Positions 1 through 7,668 of a stretch of DNA of 64,000 bases are shown here, piece by piece. Numbering within the stretch: the stretch's first letter is position 1; each line of letters starts with the position of its first letter. The stretch covers positions 186,001 to 250,000 of the forward strand of contig NZ_CP035493.1 of NCBI RefSeq assembly GCF_004135385.1, given 5' to 3'. The DNA comes from Xylanimonas protaetiae. Its GTDB lineage: Bacteria; Actinomycetota; Actinomycetes; Actinomycetales; Cellulomonadaceae. The position numbers and the translations under genes were made by a program. A model generated the notes under the pieces. The model saw only the letters and a program-made list of their open reading frames with translations, was not told the DNA's origin and made no database searches.

Positions 1-292
1 GGCCGCTACAGACCAAGAGCGCGGAGAACCCGACTGCCCGGGCGACGTCCCGCAGAACCACCGGCGGGTACTTCAACGCGGACACCAGAAGGAGCGAGCG
101 CTCCTCAACCTGCTCAGCGAGTGCCGTGCGGGCCGGGCCATCCGGCAACTGCCCGAGGAGCGTGGTCTCTTGATGGAGTTGTCGACGGAGCCGTCGCGTG
201 AGTGAGAGGTCCTGCACGGCTGCCAGGAGCGCAGCCGCAACCGCACCGGCAACCGGAACGATCGCCGCGCCGTAGAGAGAGGAGAGATCCAT
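1..292 (-). CDS. Partial hypothetical membrane protein, N-terminal 97 residues
   Basis: An open frame reads leftward from an ATG at 290-292 and leaves the window at position 1 with no stop. Residues 8-26 are Ala/Val/Leu-rich and look like one membrane segment. A charged, Arg/Gln/Glu-rich helical stretch follows, and then a second hydrophobic patch near the window edge. I do not recognise the family. No clear Shine-Dalgarno sequence precedes the ATG. The gene runs opposite to the conjugative-element genes that start at 634, so it may be the last gene outside the element or a gene at its left edge. The continuous frame and sensible amino-acid composition support a real gene, but function is unknown. 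Confidence 0.45.
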   Translation of the reverse strand, partial: MDLSSLYGAAIVPVAGAVAAALLAAVQDLSLTRRLRRQLHQETTLLGQLPDGPARTALAEQVEERSLLLVSALKYPPVVLRDVARAVGFSALLVCSG

Positions 293-633
293 GTGCTAGA
301 TCACACCAGCGCTCGGTGACAAGAGCGCTCATCGTGGCGTCCCACCGACCAGAAACGGCCCGCCCGTGAGGCGGTGAGGCAACCGTGGGACGGCTCGAGG
401 CGACGGCCAGGAAGAACTATCCATCAGCCGGCGTCTCTGACACCGCCGCTCGTACCTCGACCCGGTGAGCGCTCCCAGGGGCCCATTGGCCGACCGCCAA
501 AGGCCTGTAGTCAAGGAACTCGGCCCTTCCTACGAGCGCGGGTCTGACCTGCACGAATACCGCGGGTGGTGGCGTGCACGTGGTCGTGCACGTGGTCGTG
601 TACGGGGTGCACGACCTGGCGAACGTGGCGGTC
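293..633. other. Intergenic region upstream of the prim-pol gene
   Basis: I see no convincing gene here. The region separates a leftward gene from the long rightward operon, so it should carry divergent promoters. Its right part holds the GTGCAC repeats listed separately. A search by eye for a copy of the sequence right of the integrase, as an attachment site, found nothing convincing. Confidence 0.5.
574..612. repeat. Short GTGCAC iteron-like repeats before prim-pol
   Basis: The palindrome GTGCAC occurs at 574, 586 and 607. The first two copies sit in a 12-bp tandem unit, GTGCACGTGGTC, and a degenerate GTGTAC follows at 598. They lie just before the probable ATG at 634, within a frame that could also start at GTG 574. 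Either they encode an unlikely Val/His-rich extension, or they are an operator or iteron for the replication-like module downstream. The operator reading is inference. Confidence 0.4.
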
Positions 634-1545
634 ATGGACAGGCACTCGGCCTCGACGCTGGCGGATCCGTCGCCGCTGCTTCGTGCCGCGCGGACCGCGT
701 CGTTGCCCGCGGCTGCTGCGGGGCTCGCGGCTGCGGGTGTCCCGGTGTTCCCGTGTGCGCCGACGGCCAAGTTCCCGCTGACGCAGCGTGGGTTCTTGGA
801 TGCCACGACGGACCCGGATCAGGTGGCGTCGTGGTGGCGTAAGCGGCCGGACGCGAACATCGGCGTGCCAACCGGTGAGCGGTCGGGGCTCGACGTCGTA
901 GATATCGACCTCAAGCCCGACGCTTCGGGGTTCCCGGCGTTCGAGCGGGCCCGCCGGCGGGGCCTGGTGTCGGGGTGGGCGACGGTGGTCCGGACGCCGT
1001 CGGGCGGCATCCACGCCTACTTCGCGCACACGCTCGGTGTCGAGCAGCGGTCATGGACCTCGCCGCGCACACACGTGGACTTCCGTGGCGACGGCGGGTA
1101 CGTCGTGGTTCCCCCGTCGCTGTGCGTGACGCCCGCCGGCGTGCGCGCCTACGAGCTCGTGACGGCGTCCCCTCACGCGGCCGGTCCGGTGGACGCGGCG
1201 GCGTTGCGGGCGTTCCTGGACCCGCCGCGTCTCTCGACCTTTGCGGGCGGCCCGTCATCGACAGCACCCGGAGTGGGTGCGAGCCCCGAGCGGTTGGCCG
1301 CGTGGGTCGCGACCCGGCCCGAGGGTGGACGCAACGCGGGCCTGTTCTGGGCGGCGTGCCGGATGGTCGAGTCCGGCTTCGACGTGCGCTCGACCGTCGG
1401 CGTGCTGGGCGAGGCCGCCCAGCATGCCGGACTGGCGGCCCGGGAGATCGAGACGACGATCCGGTCGGCGTTCCGCCGCGCCGCTCCCCTTCCCGACCTG
1501 GGCGACGGTGCACGTCGCCCGGCTACCACCCCGGAGGTGTCCTGA
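634..1545 (+). CDS. Bifunctional DNA primase/polymerase-domain (prim-pol) protein
   Basis: A 303-residue protein with an archaeo-eukaryotic-type prim-pol domain. Visible signatures are a DID triad around residues 90-92 that would bind metal and a GGIHAYF-like block near residue 127 that matches the conserved sGG-x-H motif. A C-terminal helical part (about 220-300) could be an accessory domain. Such proteins prime replication of plasmids and integrative elements; no helicase domain is fused here. I prefer ATG 634 over GTG 574 because the extra 20 residues are low-complexity repeat translation. The stop overlaps the next start (TGATG), so it is the first gene of a coupled rightward operon. Family assignment is fairly strong; the exact role is inferred. 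Confidence 0.75.
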   Translation: MDRHSASTLADPSPLLRAARTASLPAAAAGLAAAGVPVFPCAPTAKFPLTQRGFLDATTDPDQVASWWRKRPDANIGVPTGERSGLDVVDIDLKPDASGFPAFERARRRGLVSGWATVVRTPSGGIHAYFAHTLGVEQRSWTSPRTHVDFRGDGGYVVVPPSLCVTPAGVRAYELVTASPHAAGPVDAAALRAFLDPPRLSTFAGGPSSTAPGVGASPERLAAWVATRPEGGRNAGLFWAACRMVESGFDVRSTVGVLGEAAQHAGLAAREIETTIRSAFRRAAPLPDLGDGARRPATTPEVS

Positions 1546-1949
1546 TGAGCGAGATCCAGCCCGCGCCCGGCGAGAAGTCCGGCCCGCCGCCGCACCCGAT
1601 GCCGGCGCGCGAGCCCGCCGTCACGACCCCCGATCCGATGGCGGTCCACCGCGACCCGTCGCGCAAGCCGTCGGCGACGGGCGCCACGCTCGCCTCGCGC
1701 GCTCGGGTACGTGGGGACTACCAGTGGGTGCGTCTGGCGGACCTGTCGCTGGCGGCGGGCCAGTCGGTCGTTGGGCGTGGCATCAGCCTGGAGCTGGCGT
1801 TGGCCCGCCGGGTGAACCGACTGCCGGTCGATGCGGTCAACGCGATGCGTAGCGGCGCCACCGACCGCGCAGAGAGGACGCCGTCGGCCCCGCTGGGCCT
1901 GTCGACATCGTCCACTCGGATGGAACCAGCACCGGGGGTGTCGCTGTGA
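1545..1949 (+). CDS. Hypothetical element protein, 134 residues
   Basis: Starts at an ATG overlapping the prim-pol stop and ends overlapping the next start, which argues for translational coupling and a real gene. The first 55 residues are Pro/Ala-rich and probably disordered. Residues about 60-105 contain a short compact region (QWVRLADLSL, LELALARRVN). I do not recognise the family. Its position between prim-pol and the ParB-like gene suggests a role in replication or maintenance of the element, which is inference from context only. Confidence 0.6.
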   Translation: MSEIQPAPGEKSGPPPHPMPAREPAVTTPDPMAVHRDPSRKPSATGATLASRARVRGDYQWVRLADLSLAAGQSVVGRGISLELALARRVNRLPVDAVNAMRSGATDRAERTPSAPLGLSTSSTRMEPAPGVSL

Positions 1950-2809
1950 TGACAACGGCGGCGACCACCCGGGATCTCGCGGATCGCGACCGGCTGCGCG
2001 AGCTGTTGTGGGAGCTGAGCACGAACCCGGCCCGTTCGTGGTCGAGCGACCCGGACGCCGCGGCTCTGATGGAGTTCTGCGCTGGCAAGTATGCCGCCCT
2101 GGCGCGCTCGTACGGGCAGAGCCCGCACGACGCCGTGGTGGCTGCGTTCTTCGAGCTGCGGCGCCCGCGGCTACTCGAGAAGGACGACCCGTGGGGGTTC
2201 GTCACCACCTCGGTCGAGGCGGCGCTCAAGGCCGCCCAGCGCGGCGACGAGCTGCTCGTCGGGGAACGCGCCGCACGCCACCGGCAACCGGCGGACGTGC
2301 ACGAGGCGCGGCGCCTGGACGCCGAGTCGTGGGCGGTCCTTGCCGACGTCCTGCCCACCGAGCACACCCCCGCACCGGAGACGGGTTGCGCGACGCGCGC
2401 CGGGCAGGTCGCGCCCGGGGAGGTCGACGACGCGGTGCGCGCGGCGGTGTGGGTGCTGGCCGCGACCGGGTGGGATCCGCGCACGGCGGCAGTTGCGATG
2501 GACTACATCACCGACCGGCTGACCTCCGCCGGGTCGCTGGACCGAGCGCACGCGTACCTGCGCAAGGACGCCCACGCGCTGGTGTTGCTGGACATCTCCC
2601 AGCACCAGTGGCTGGCCCTGCTTGCCGCCGTGCTCGGCACTCCCGCCCCCGGCCTGAACGTCGCGGCGACCGGTCAGGGGCTGCTGATGCGGCTCATCCT
2701 CGGGCAGCCGGCCTGGGACCTGCTGCGCGACGAACGCCTCGCCGCGCTGCTCATGGCCTCGGATCCGGGCCGTCCCGCGACGACGTCGGGGGTGGTCGCT
2801 GATGAATGA
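1949..2809 (+). CDS. Conserved element protein, sigma-factor-like helical N-terminus
   Basis: A 286-residue Ala/Leu/Arg-rich helical protein. Residues about 35-100 (pattern: ..AGKYAALARSYGQSPHDAV..DPWGFVTTSV..) faintly resemble region 2 of ECF sigma factors, including a dPW-x-f-v-T stretch. No region 4 helix-turn-helix is evident, so a functional sigma factor is not supported. The remainder is helical with no motif I recognise. ATG 1949 overlaps the previous stop; GTG 1946 is an alternative. The last 8 bases overlap the ParB-like gene. It sits inside the prim-pol/ParB-like cluster and may be a regulator or replication accessory. Confidence 0.6.
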   Translation: MTTAATTRDLADRDRLRELLWELSTNPARSWSSDPDAAALMEFCAGKYAALARSYGQSPHDAVVAAFFELRRPRLLEKDDPWGFVTTSVEAALKAAQRGDELLVGERAARHRQPADVHEARRLDAESWAVLADVLPTEHTPAPETGCATRAGQVAPGEVDDAVRAAVWVLAATGWDPRTAAVAMDYITDRLTSAGSLDRAHAYLRKDAHALVLLDISQHQWLALLAAVLGTPAPGLNVAATGQGLLMRLILGQPAWDLLRDERLAALLMASDPGRPATTSGVVADE

Positions 2810-3773
2810 GACCGCCAGCGGGTACCTCGACGTCGACCGGGCGGTCGACTCGATCCAGGTCGGTGCCCGCCACCGTCACGACCTGGGCGACATCGACGCC
2901 CTTGCCGAGTCCATCCGCACCCTGGGTCTGTTGCAGCCGATCACGGTCACCCCCGACGGGGTGCTCGTGTGCGGGCTGCGGCGCCTGGCCGCGATCAAGC
3001 AGCTCGGCATGCGCACCACCCGCGTGTGGGTGCGCACCGGGATCTCGACCGGAGTGCAGCACCTGTTGGCGGAGAAGGACGAGAACACGCTGCACAAGCC
3101 GCTGTCGATTGTCGAGGCCGCCGCCGTGTACCGGGAGATCAAGACTCTGCTCGCGGAGGACGCCGCCCGACGTCAGGCGGGCACACAGTTCTCGACCGCA
3201 CGTCAGCCCGGCCGCATCACCGGCCCGGCTGACGGTGGTGGCAGATTGCCACCACCGTCGAGGGACGCCGCCAAGTCGCGCACGCAGGCTGCGCGGCTGG
3301 CGACCGGGTCCGCCGCGTACAAGCGGTTGGAGGCCGTGGGCCGCCTCGAGCGGATCCGTGACGACGCCCAGCAGCGCCCGCAGATCCGCCAGCACGCGGC
3401 CGAGGCGCTGGAGAAGGTCGAGGCCGGGGCGCCCGTGCTGCCGCTGTACGAGCTGATCAAGTCCGAGATAGCCACCAACGTCTACGGCCCCGCCCGCCCC
3501 ACCCCGGACCCCGACAGGGAGGTTCGGGCGGCGGGGACGGCGACGTCCGACGGGGGTAGACCGGGGCTGACGAAGGGCACGGTGCGCAGGTTCCTGCTCA
3601 TGGTCAACTCCCTGGACGGGTGGACCGACACCTTCGACGCCGACCAGATCGGCCGCGGCCTGTCCGCCCAGGAGTGGGCCACCTTCGAGCGGGTCCTGGA
3701 CGCCCTGGGCAAGTTCGCCGTCGTCGCCCGCGCCGGCCGCGCGGCCGCCGACGCCCACCGGGTGCAGCCATGA
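2802..3773 (+). CDS. ParB/Srx-fold domain protein
   Basis: A 323-residue protein whose first ~75 residues match the ParB N-terminal (ParB/sulfiredoxin) fold: a core 'ESIRTLGLLQPITV' followed by G-V-LVCGLRRLAA, the equivalent of the GERR-R nucleotide-binding motif. The middle, about 85-190, is helical and charged and could hold the DNA-binding helices. The C-terminus is alpha-helical. ParB-like proteins of mobile elements act in partition, as nucleases or as regulators; no ParA partner is visible in this window. The gene overlaps its upstream neighbour by 8 bases and its downstream neighbour by ATGA coupling. Confidence 0.75.
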   Translation: MNETASGYLDVDRAVDSIQVGARHRHDLGDIDALAESIRTLGLLQPITVTPDGVLVCGLRRLAAIKQLGMRTTRVWVRTGISTGVQHLLAEKDENTLHKPLSIVEAAAVYREIKTLLAEDAARRQAGTQFSTARQPGRITGPADGGGRLPPPSRDAAKSRTQAARLATGSAAYKRLEAVGRLERIRDDAQQRPQIRQHAAEALEKVEAGAPVLPLYELIKSEIATNVYGPARPTPDPDREVRAAGTATSDGGRPGLTKGTVRRFLLMVNSLDGWTDTFDADQIGRGLSAQEWATFERVLDALGKFAVVARAGRAAADAHRVQP

Positions 3774-4471
3774 TCGCCGCGGCCGGCGCCTGCCTTCATG
3801 GCTCGTACCGCGTGCACCGCATCCTGGTCGCGGCCCTGGCGGCCGTGCTGGGCTTGGGTGCCGTCGTCACCTCCGCGGTGCTGTGGCACCGACCCGCATC
3901 CGACGACCCGACGACACCGGTCACTGTCGCCTCCCCTGACGCCGGCGCGACGGCGGCCGCTCCCCCACCGTCGCCGGCGCCGACCGTGCTTGAGCCCGTT
4001 CCCGCGTCCGCCGACCCGGTCGGCTTCGCGGTCGACGCCGTCACGGCCCTGTTCGCGTGGGACACCTCCGCGCCGATCGCGAGGGACGCGTACGTGCAGC
4101 GGATCGTCACCGTCGGGGACCCTGCAGGGCTCGAGACCCCCGGCCTGGTCGCCGACCTGACCGCCTACCTGCCCACGGATGCGGCGTGGGCGCAGCTCGC
4201 GCGGTACTCGACCCGGCAGTGGCTGACCGTGACCGGCGCCGTCGTGCCCGAGCAGTGGGCCCACGTCCTCGCCTCCACTCCTGAGGGCGCGCTCGCGCCC
4301 GGGACGACGGCGGTCACGATCGACGGCGTGCGCCACCGCGCCGGCCTATGGGAGGGGCGCGAGGTCACCGACCGGTTCGACGTCGCGTTCACCGTCTGGG
4401 TCGTGTGCCCACCTACCTACCCGGCCTGTCACCTGCTGCGTGTCGGCCGGCTCGACACCCCGATGCGGTGA
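3770..4471 (+). CDS. Single-pass transfer protein, VirB8/TcpC-like
   Basis: A 233-residue protein with one membrane segment (about residues 17-43), then a Pro/Ala/Thr-rich linker to about 75 and a C-terminal extracytoplasmic domain of about 150 residues. This topology, and its position just before the wall hydrolase and VirB6-like genes, match TcpC/VirB8-like scaffold proteins of Gram-positive conjugation machines. The C-terminal domain would be an NTF2-like fold. The sequence itself is too divergent for firm assignment, so the role is inferred from topology and synteny. ATG 3770 overlaps the ParB-like stop (ATGA). Confidence 0.6.
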   Translation: MIAAAGACLHGSYRVHRILVAALAAVLGLGAVVTSAVLWHRPASDDPTTPVTVASPDAGATAAAPPPSPAPTVLEPVPASADPVGFAVDAVTALFAWDTSAPIARDAYVQRIVTVGDPAGLETPGLVADLTAYLPTDAAWAQLARYSTRQWLTVTGAVVPEQWAHVLASTPEGALAPGTTAVTIDGVRHRAGLWEGREVTDRFDVAFTVWVVCPPTYPACHLLRVGRLDTPMR

Positions 4472-4476
4472 CCGTC

Positions 4477-5730
4477 ATGCGCCGCCTGCTCCTCCTGGTC
4501 CCGATCGCCACGGCCGTGCTCCCCACCCTCCTGGTCGGGGTGCTCGCCGTCGGGCTCGTGCACGCCGGGCAGACCTGGTGCACCCCGGCGCCCACCCTCA
4601 CCGCAGTGCCCGACCACCTGGAGGCCACCACCACGGACGGCACGACCGTCCGGCTGGACCAGACCCAGCTCGCCCACGCGGCGACCATCGTCGAGGTCGG
4701 CGGGCGCATCCGCGGCGTCGGGCGCGATGGGCTGCTGGTCGCACTGATGGCAGGGCTGACCGAGTCGCGTCTGCGCATGTACGCCAACACCACCACCTAC
4801 CCCGCCTCCGCTGGCTTCCCGCACGACGCCGACGGCGCCGACCATGACTCGCTCGGCATCTTCCAGGTGCGCCCCACCGCGGGCTGGGGGTCGGTGCCCG
4901 AGCTGATGGACCCGGCCTACCAGGTGCGGGCGTTCCTCGGCGGGCCGACCGGCCCCAACCACGGGTCCCCGCGCGGGCTGCTGGACATCCCCGGCTGGCA
5001 AAGCCTGCCGAAGGGCGCGGCAGCGCAGGCCGTGGAGGTCTCCGCCTACCCCGACCGGTACGCCCGGTACGAGCCGGTCGCCGAGGCAATCCTCACCGCG
5101 CTCACCACGACACCGGCCGGCGACCCCGCACCAGCGGTCGCGGCCACCGCATCGACCCACGCCCCGCCTGTCACGGGTCCGCCGGTGTCCGAGACGGTGT
5201 TCCCGCTGCCCGCTGGGACGTGGACGCGCACCAGCGGGTTCGGCAACCGGCTCAACCCCGTGCTGCACGTGTGGCGGCTGCACGCCGGCGTCGACCTCGC
5301 CGCCCCCGCGGGCACCCCGATCCTCGCGACCGCGGCAGGCACCGTGGTCCACGCCGGGCCGCTCGGCGGGCTCGGCAACGCCGTCGCCATCACCCACAAC
5401 TCGGGCGGGCAGGTGCTGGTGTCGGTGTACGGGCACATCCGCGACCACGGGACTCACGTGAGCGTCGGTGACCAGGTCGCCGCCGGGGACTGGATCGCCG
5501 ACGTCGGCTCGAGCGGCAACTCCACCGGCCCGCACCTGCACTTCGAGCTGCGCCCCGGCGGGCTCGACCACCCCGCCATCGACCCCACCGACTGGCTCGC
5601 CGCCACCCACGCCCGCGACACCGTCGCCGCCCTGGACGCGTTACCCGCCTCCTCCCCCGCCCTGTGCTCGCCGGCGCCCGGCCCGGCAACCGAGCCGACG
5701 GTGACAAAGCCGATGGCGGTGGCGGCGTGA
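4477..5730 (+). CDS. Bifunctional wall hydrolase: transglycosylase-like plus M23 peptidase
   Basis: A 417-residue exported enzyme. A hydrophobic N-terminus (about 1-30) is a signal or anchor. Residues about 80-210 form a lytic-transglycosylase-like domain, with a TESRLRMYAN helix carrying the likely catalytic Glu and the signature DSLGIFQVRPTAGWG. The C-terminal part (about 245-375) is a LytM/M23 metallopeptidase: SGFGNRLNP, the first zinc ligands in HAGVDLA, and the HLHFEL motif. Such two-domain enzymes open the peptidoglycan for the mating channel. ATG 4477 follows the previous stop by 5 bases; GTG 4468, overlapping that stop, is an alternative start. Confidence 0.85.
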   Translation: MRRLLLLVPIATAVLPTLLVGVLAVGLVHAGQTWCTPAPTLTAVPDHLEATTTDGTTVRLDQTQLAHAATIVEVGGRIRGVGRDGLLVALMAGLTESRLRMYANTTTYPASAGFPHDADGADHDSLGIFQVRPTAGWGSVPELMDPAYQVRAFLGGPTGPNHGSPRGLLDIPGWQSLPKGAAAQAVEVSAYPDRYARYEPVAEAILTALTTTPAGDPAPAVAATASTHAPPVTGPPVSETVFPLPAGTWTRTSGFGNRLNPVLHVWRLHAGVDLAAPAGTPILATAAGTVVHAGPLGGLGNAVAITHNSGGQVLVSVYGHIRDHGTHVSVGDQVAAGDWIADVGSSGNSTGPHLHFELRPGGLDHPAIDPTDWLAATHARDTVAALDALPASSPALCSPAPGPATEPTVTKPMAVAA

Positions 5731-6002
5731 GGGGCGGGGCGGTGCGGCCCGACTTCGGGGCCGTCACCAACACCGACCAGATCGCACACCTGATTGGCGG
5801 GCTCCTGACCGTCGCCCTGATCACCGCCATCGGTGTCCTCATCGTCGCCGCGGTCACCTGGGCGATCGCGACCGGCACCGGGGCCTGGCAGACCGCGACA
5901 CGCGCCCGCACCGGCGTCCTGGTCGCCCTCGCCGGCGCCACCCTCACGGGCGCCGCCCTCGCATGGACGAACTGGCTCCTGAACACCGGCGCCGCCCTCT
6001 AG
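5727..6002 (+). CDS. Small two-TM pilin-like transfer protein
   Basis: A 91-residue protein with two strongly hydrophobic helices (about residues 20-45 and 62-85) separated by a basic loop (TATRARTG). The size and layout resemble VirB2/TrbC-type pilins and the DUF6112-type proteins of actinobacterial conjugative elements. GTG 5727 overlaps the upstream stop (GTGA); GTG 5742 is possible too. It is adjacent to a second protein of the same design. An A24 peptidase gene of the element lies at 15,312, which could process pilin-like substrates, but no canonical prepilin cleavage motif is evident here. Confidence 0.65.
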   Translation: MRGGAVRPDFGAVTNTDQIAHLIGGLLTVALITAIGVLIVAAVTWAIATGTGAWQTATRARTGVLVALAGATLTGAALAWTNWLLNTGAAL

Positions 6003-6055
6003 CCCCCGCCCCGCCTGCAGCCTGCCCTCCCGACGTCGACGCAAGGAGTACCGCG

Positions 6056-6388
6056 ATGCACCCCGACCCCACCCACCTCGGCCCCGCCCATCTCGGCCGT
6101 GCCTCGGCCGTGCTGGCCGACATCTCCATCGACCCCAACACCGACGGGCTGCCCGGCATCGCCGCGCTGCGCACCATCGTCGGCGCCGTCATGACCGTCG
6201 GCCTGATCCTCGCCGTCCTCGCGGTGATCGCCGCCGCGATCGTGTGGGCGCTGGGGTCCAACACCTCCAACCCGCACCTGGCCGGGCGCGGCAAGTCCGG
6301 CGTGCTCATCGCCGCCGGCGCCGCCGCCATCTGCGGCGCCGCGGTCACGCTCGTCAACTTCTTCTGGGACGTCGGCCAGTCCGTCTGA
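6056..6388 (+). CDS. DUF6112-like small membrane protein
   Basis: A 110-residue protein with two membrane helices, about 42-65 and 82-105. The core phrase NTDGLPGIAAL, followed by a helix-loop-helix with a GRGKSGVLIAAG turn, matches my recollection of DUF6112 proteins found beside VirB6-like and SCO6880 genes in actinobacterial integrative conjugative elements. It is probably a pilin-like or channel subunit. A clear Shine-Dalgarno (AAGGAG at 6043-6048) fixes ATG 6056. It is likely a paralogue of the preceding gene. Confidence 0.75.
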   Translation: MHPDPTHLGPAHLGRASAVLADISIDPNTDGLPGIAALRTIVGAVMTVGLILAVLAVIAAAIVWALGSNTSNPHLAGRGKSGVLIAAGAAAICGAAVTLVNFFWDVGQSV

Positions 6389-6417
6389 CCCGGCACGACC
6401 GGGAAAGGAGACCGCTC

Positions 6418-7668
6418 ATGGACGTGTGCGAGATCCCACCGCTCGCAGTGTTCTGCCAGGCCGCCGACCACGCGACCGCGACCGTCGTCGTGGCGACCCT
6501 GCAGTTCATCACCGACCAGGTCGCAGGCGCGGCCGCCACCCTCATGCACGGCATGTGGGCCCTGTTCGAGACCACGACCTTCGTCGACGTCACGAGCGGG
6601 GCGTTCACGGGCGTGTACAACATCGTGTTCGGCGTCGCCGTGTTCGTCATGCTCGGCTTCTTCCTCATCCAGGTCATCACCGGCATGCTGCACCGCGACC
6701 CGGCCGCCCTGTCGCGGGCCGCTCTCGGACTGGCCAAGGCGGTGCTCGGCTCGTTCGTCGCCCTCACCCTGCTCGCCACCGCCCTGGAGATCACCGACCG
6801 GCTGTGCCTGGGCATCATCGCCGCCGCCGGCACCAACCTCGCCGACGTCGGTGACCGCATCACCCTGCTCACCGCCGGCACCACCGCCACCCTCGCGGGC
6901 GGACCCGGCGGCGCCATGATGATCGCGCTGCTCCTGGCGGGCCTGGTCGGGACCGCGGCGATGATCCTGTGGTTCAGCCTCCTGATCCGCAAAGCACTGC
7001 TGCTCGTCGCGATCGTGTTCGCACCCATCGCCCTGGCCGGAGCGTCCTGGGACGCCACCCGCGGGTGGCTGGGCCGGTGGGCGAGCTTCGTCGTCGCCCT
7101 CATCGTCTCCAAGGTCGTCATCGTGGTGTTCCTGCTGCTGGCGACCGCGCAGCTGACCGCGCCGATCAGCACGGACCTGGCCTCACTGTCGGACCCCATC
7201 ACCGGGGTCGTGCTGCTGCTCGTCGCCGGGTTCGCCCCGTACCTGACCTACAAGGCGATCAACTTCATGGGCTTCGACATGTACCACGCGATGTCCGCCG
7301 AGCAAGAAGCGAAACAAGCACTCAACCGGCCGGTGCCGATACCCACGAAGTGGATGAACCGCAGCGAGACCACGCGCATCCTCGACGGCGGGACCACTGG
7401 CCCGACACCACCCCGCCCACGTGGCGGCGTTCCGGCACCAGCCGGCCCGGTCTCCGTCGGACCCGCCGCTTCGGGACCGGCCTCCGGAACCGCAGCCGCA
7501 GGCACCGGCGGTGCTTCGGCGGGCGCGGGCGCCGCAGCGGCCGGGCCGATCGCCGTCGGCGCCGTCGTCGCGAAGGAGACCGTCGCCGCAGGACCCAAGG
7601 CGGGCCGGTTCGTCGCCCGCCAGACCACCGGGCTCACCGACGCCGTACGACAGGAGGACCGGACATGA
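6418..7668 (+). CDS. VirB6/TrbL-like conjugal transfer membrane protein
   Basis: A 416-residue polytopic protein with about six to seven membrane helices between residues 15 and 285. A long Ala/Gly/Pro-rich cytoplasmic tail (about 320-416) ends with a short charged segment. The arrangement is that of VirB6/TrbL-type inner-membrane channel proteins of type IV secretion. The SD GGAGA upstream of ATG 6418 is good. The stop overlaps the next ATG. In this class of elements it lies between DUF6112 and SCO6880 genes, as here. Confidence 0.8.
   Translation: MDVCEIPPLAVFCQAADHATATVVVATLQFITDQVAGAAATLMHGMWALFETTTFVDVTSGAFTGVYNIVFGVAVFVMLGFFLIQVITGMLHRDPAALSRAALGLAKAVLGSFVALTLLATALEITDRLCLGIIAAAGTNLADVGDRITLLTAGTTATLAGGPGGAMMIALLLAGLVGTAAMILWFSLLIRKALLLVAIVFAPIALAGASWDATRGWLGRWASFVVALIVSKVVIVVFLLLATAQLTAPISTDLASLSDPITGVVLLLVAGFAPYLTYKAINFMGFDMYHAMSAEQEAKQALNRPVPIPTKWMNRSETTRILDGGTTGPTPPRPRGGVPAPAGPVSVGPAASGPASGTAAAGTGGASAGAGAAAAGPIAVGAVVAKETVAAGPKAGRFVARQTTGLTDAVRQEDRT

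Noticed and set aside
574-633. Extended N-terminus of the prim-pol protein from GTG 574
   Set aside because: The extra residues are Val/His repeats from the GTGCAC repeats; ATG 634 is more likely, though not proven.
1949-2809. Calling the 286-residue protein a true sigma factor
   Set aside because: Only a faint region-2 resemblance; no region 4 helix-turn-helix.
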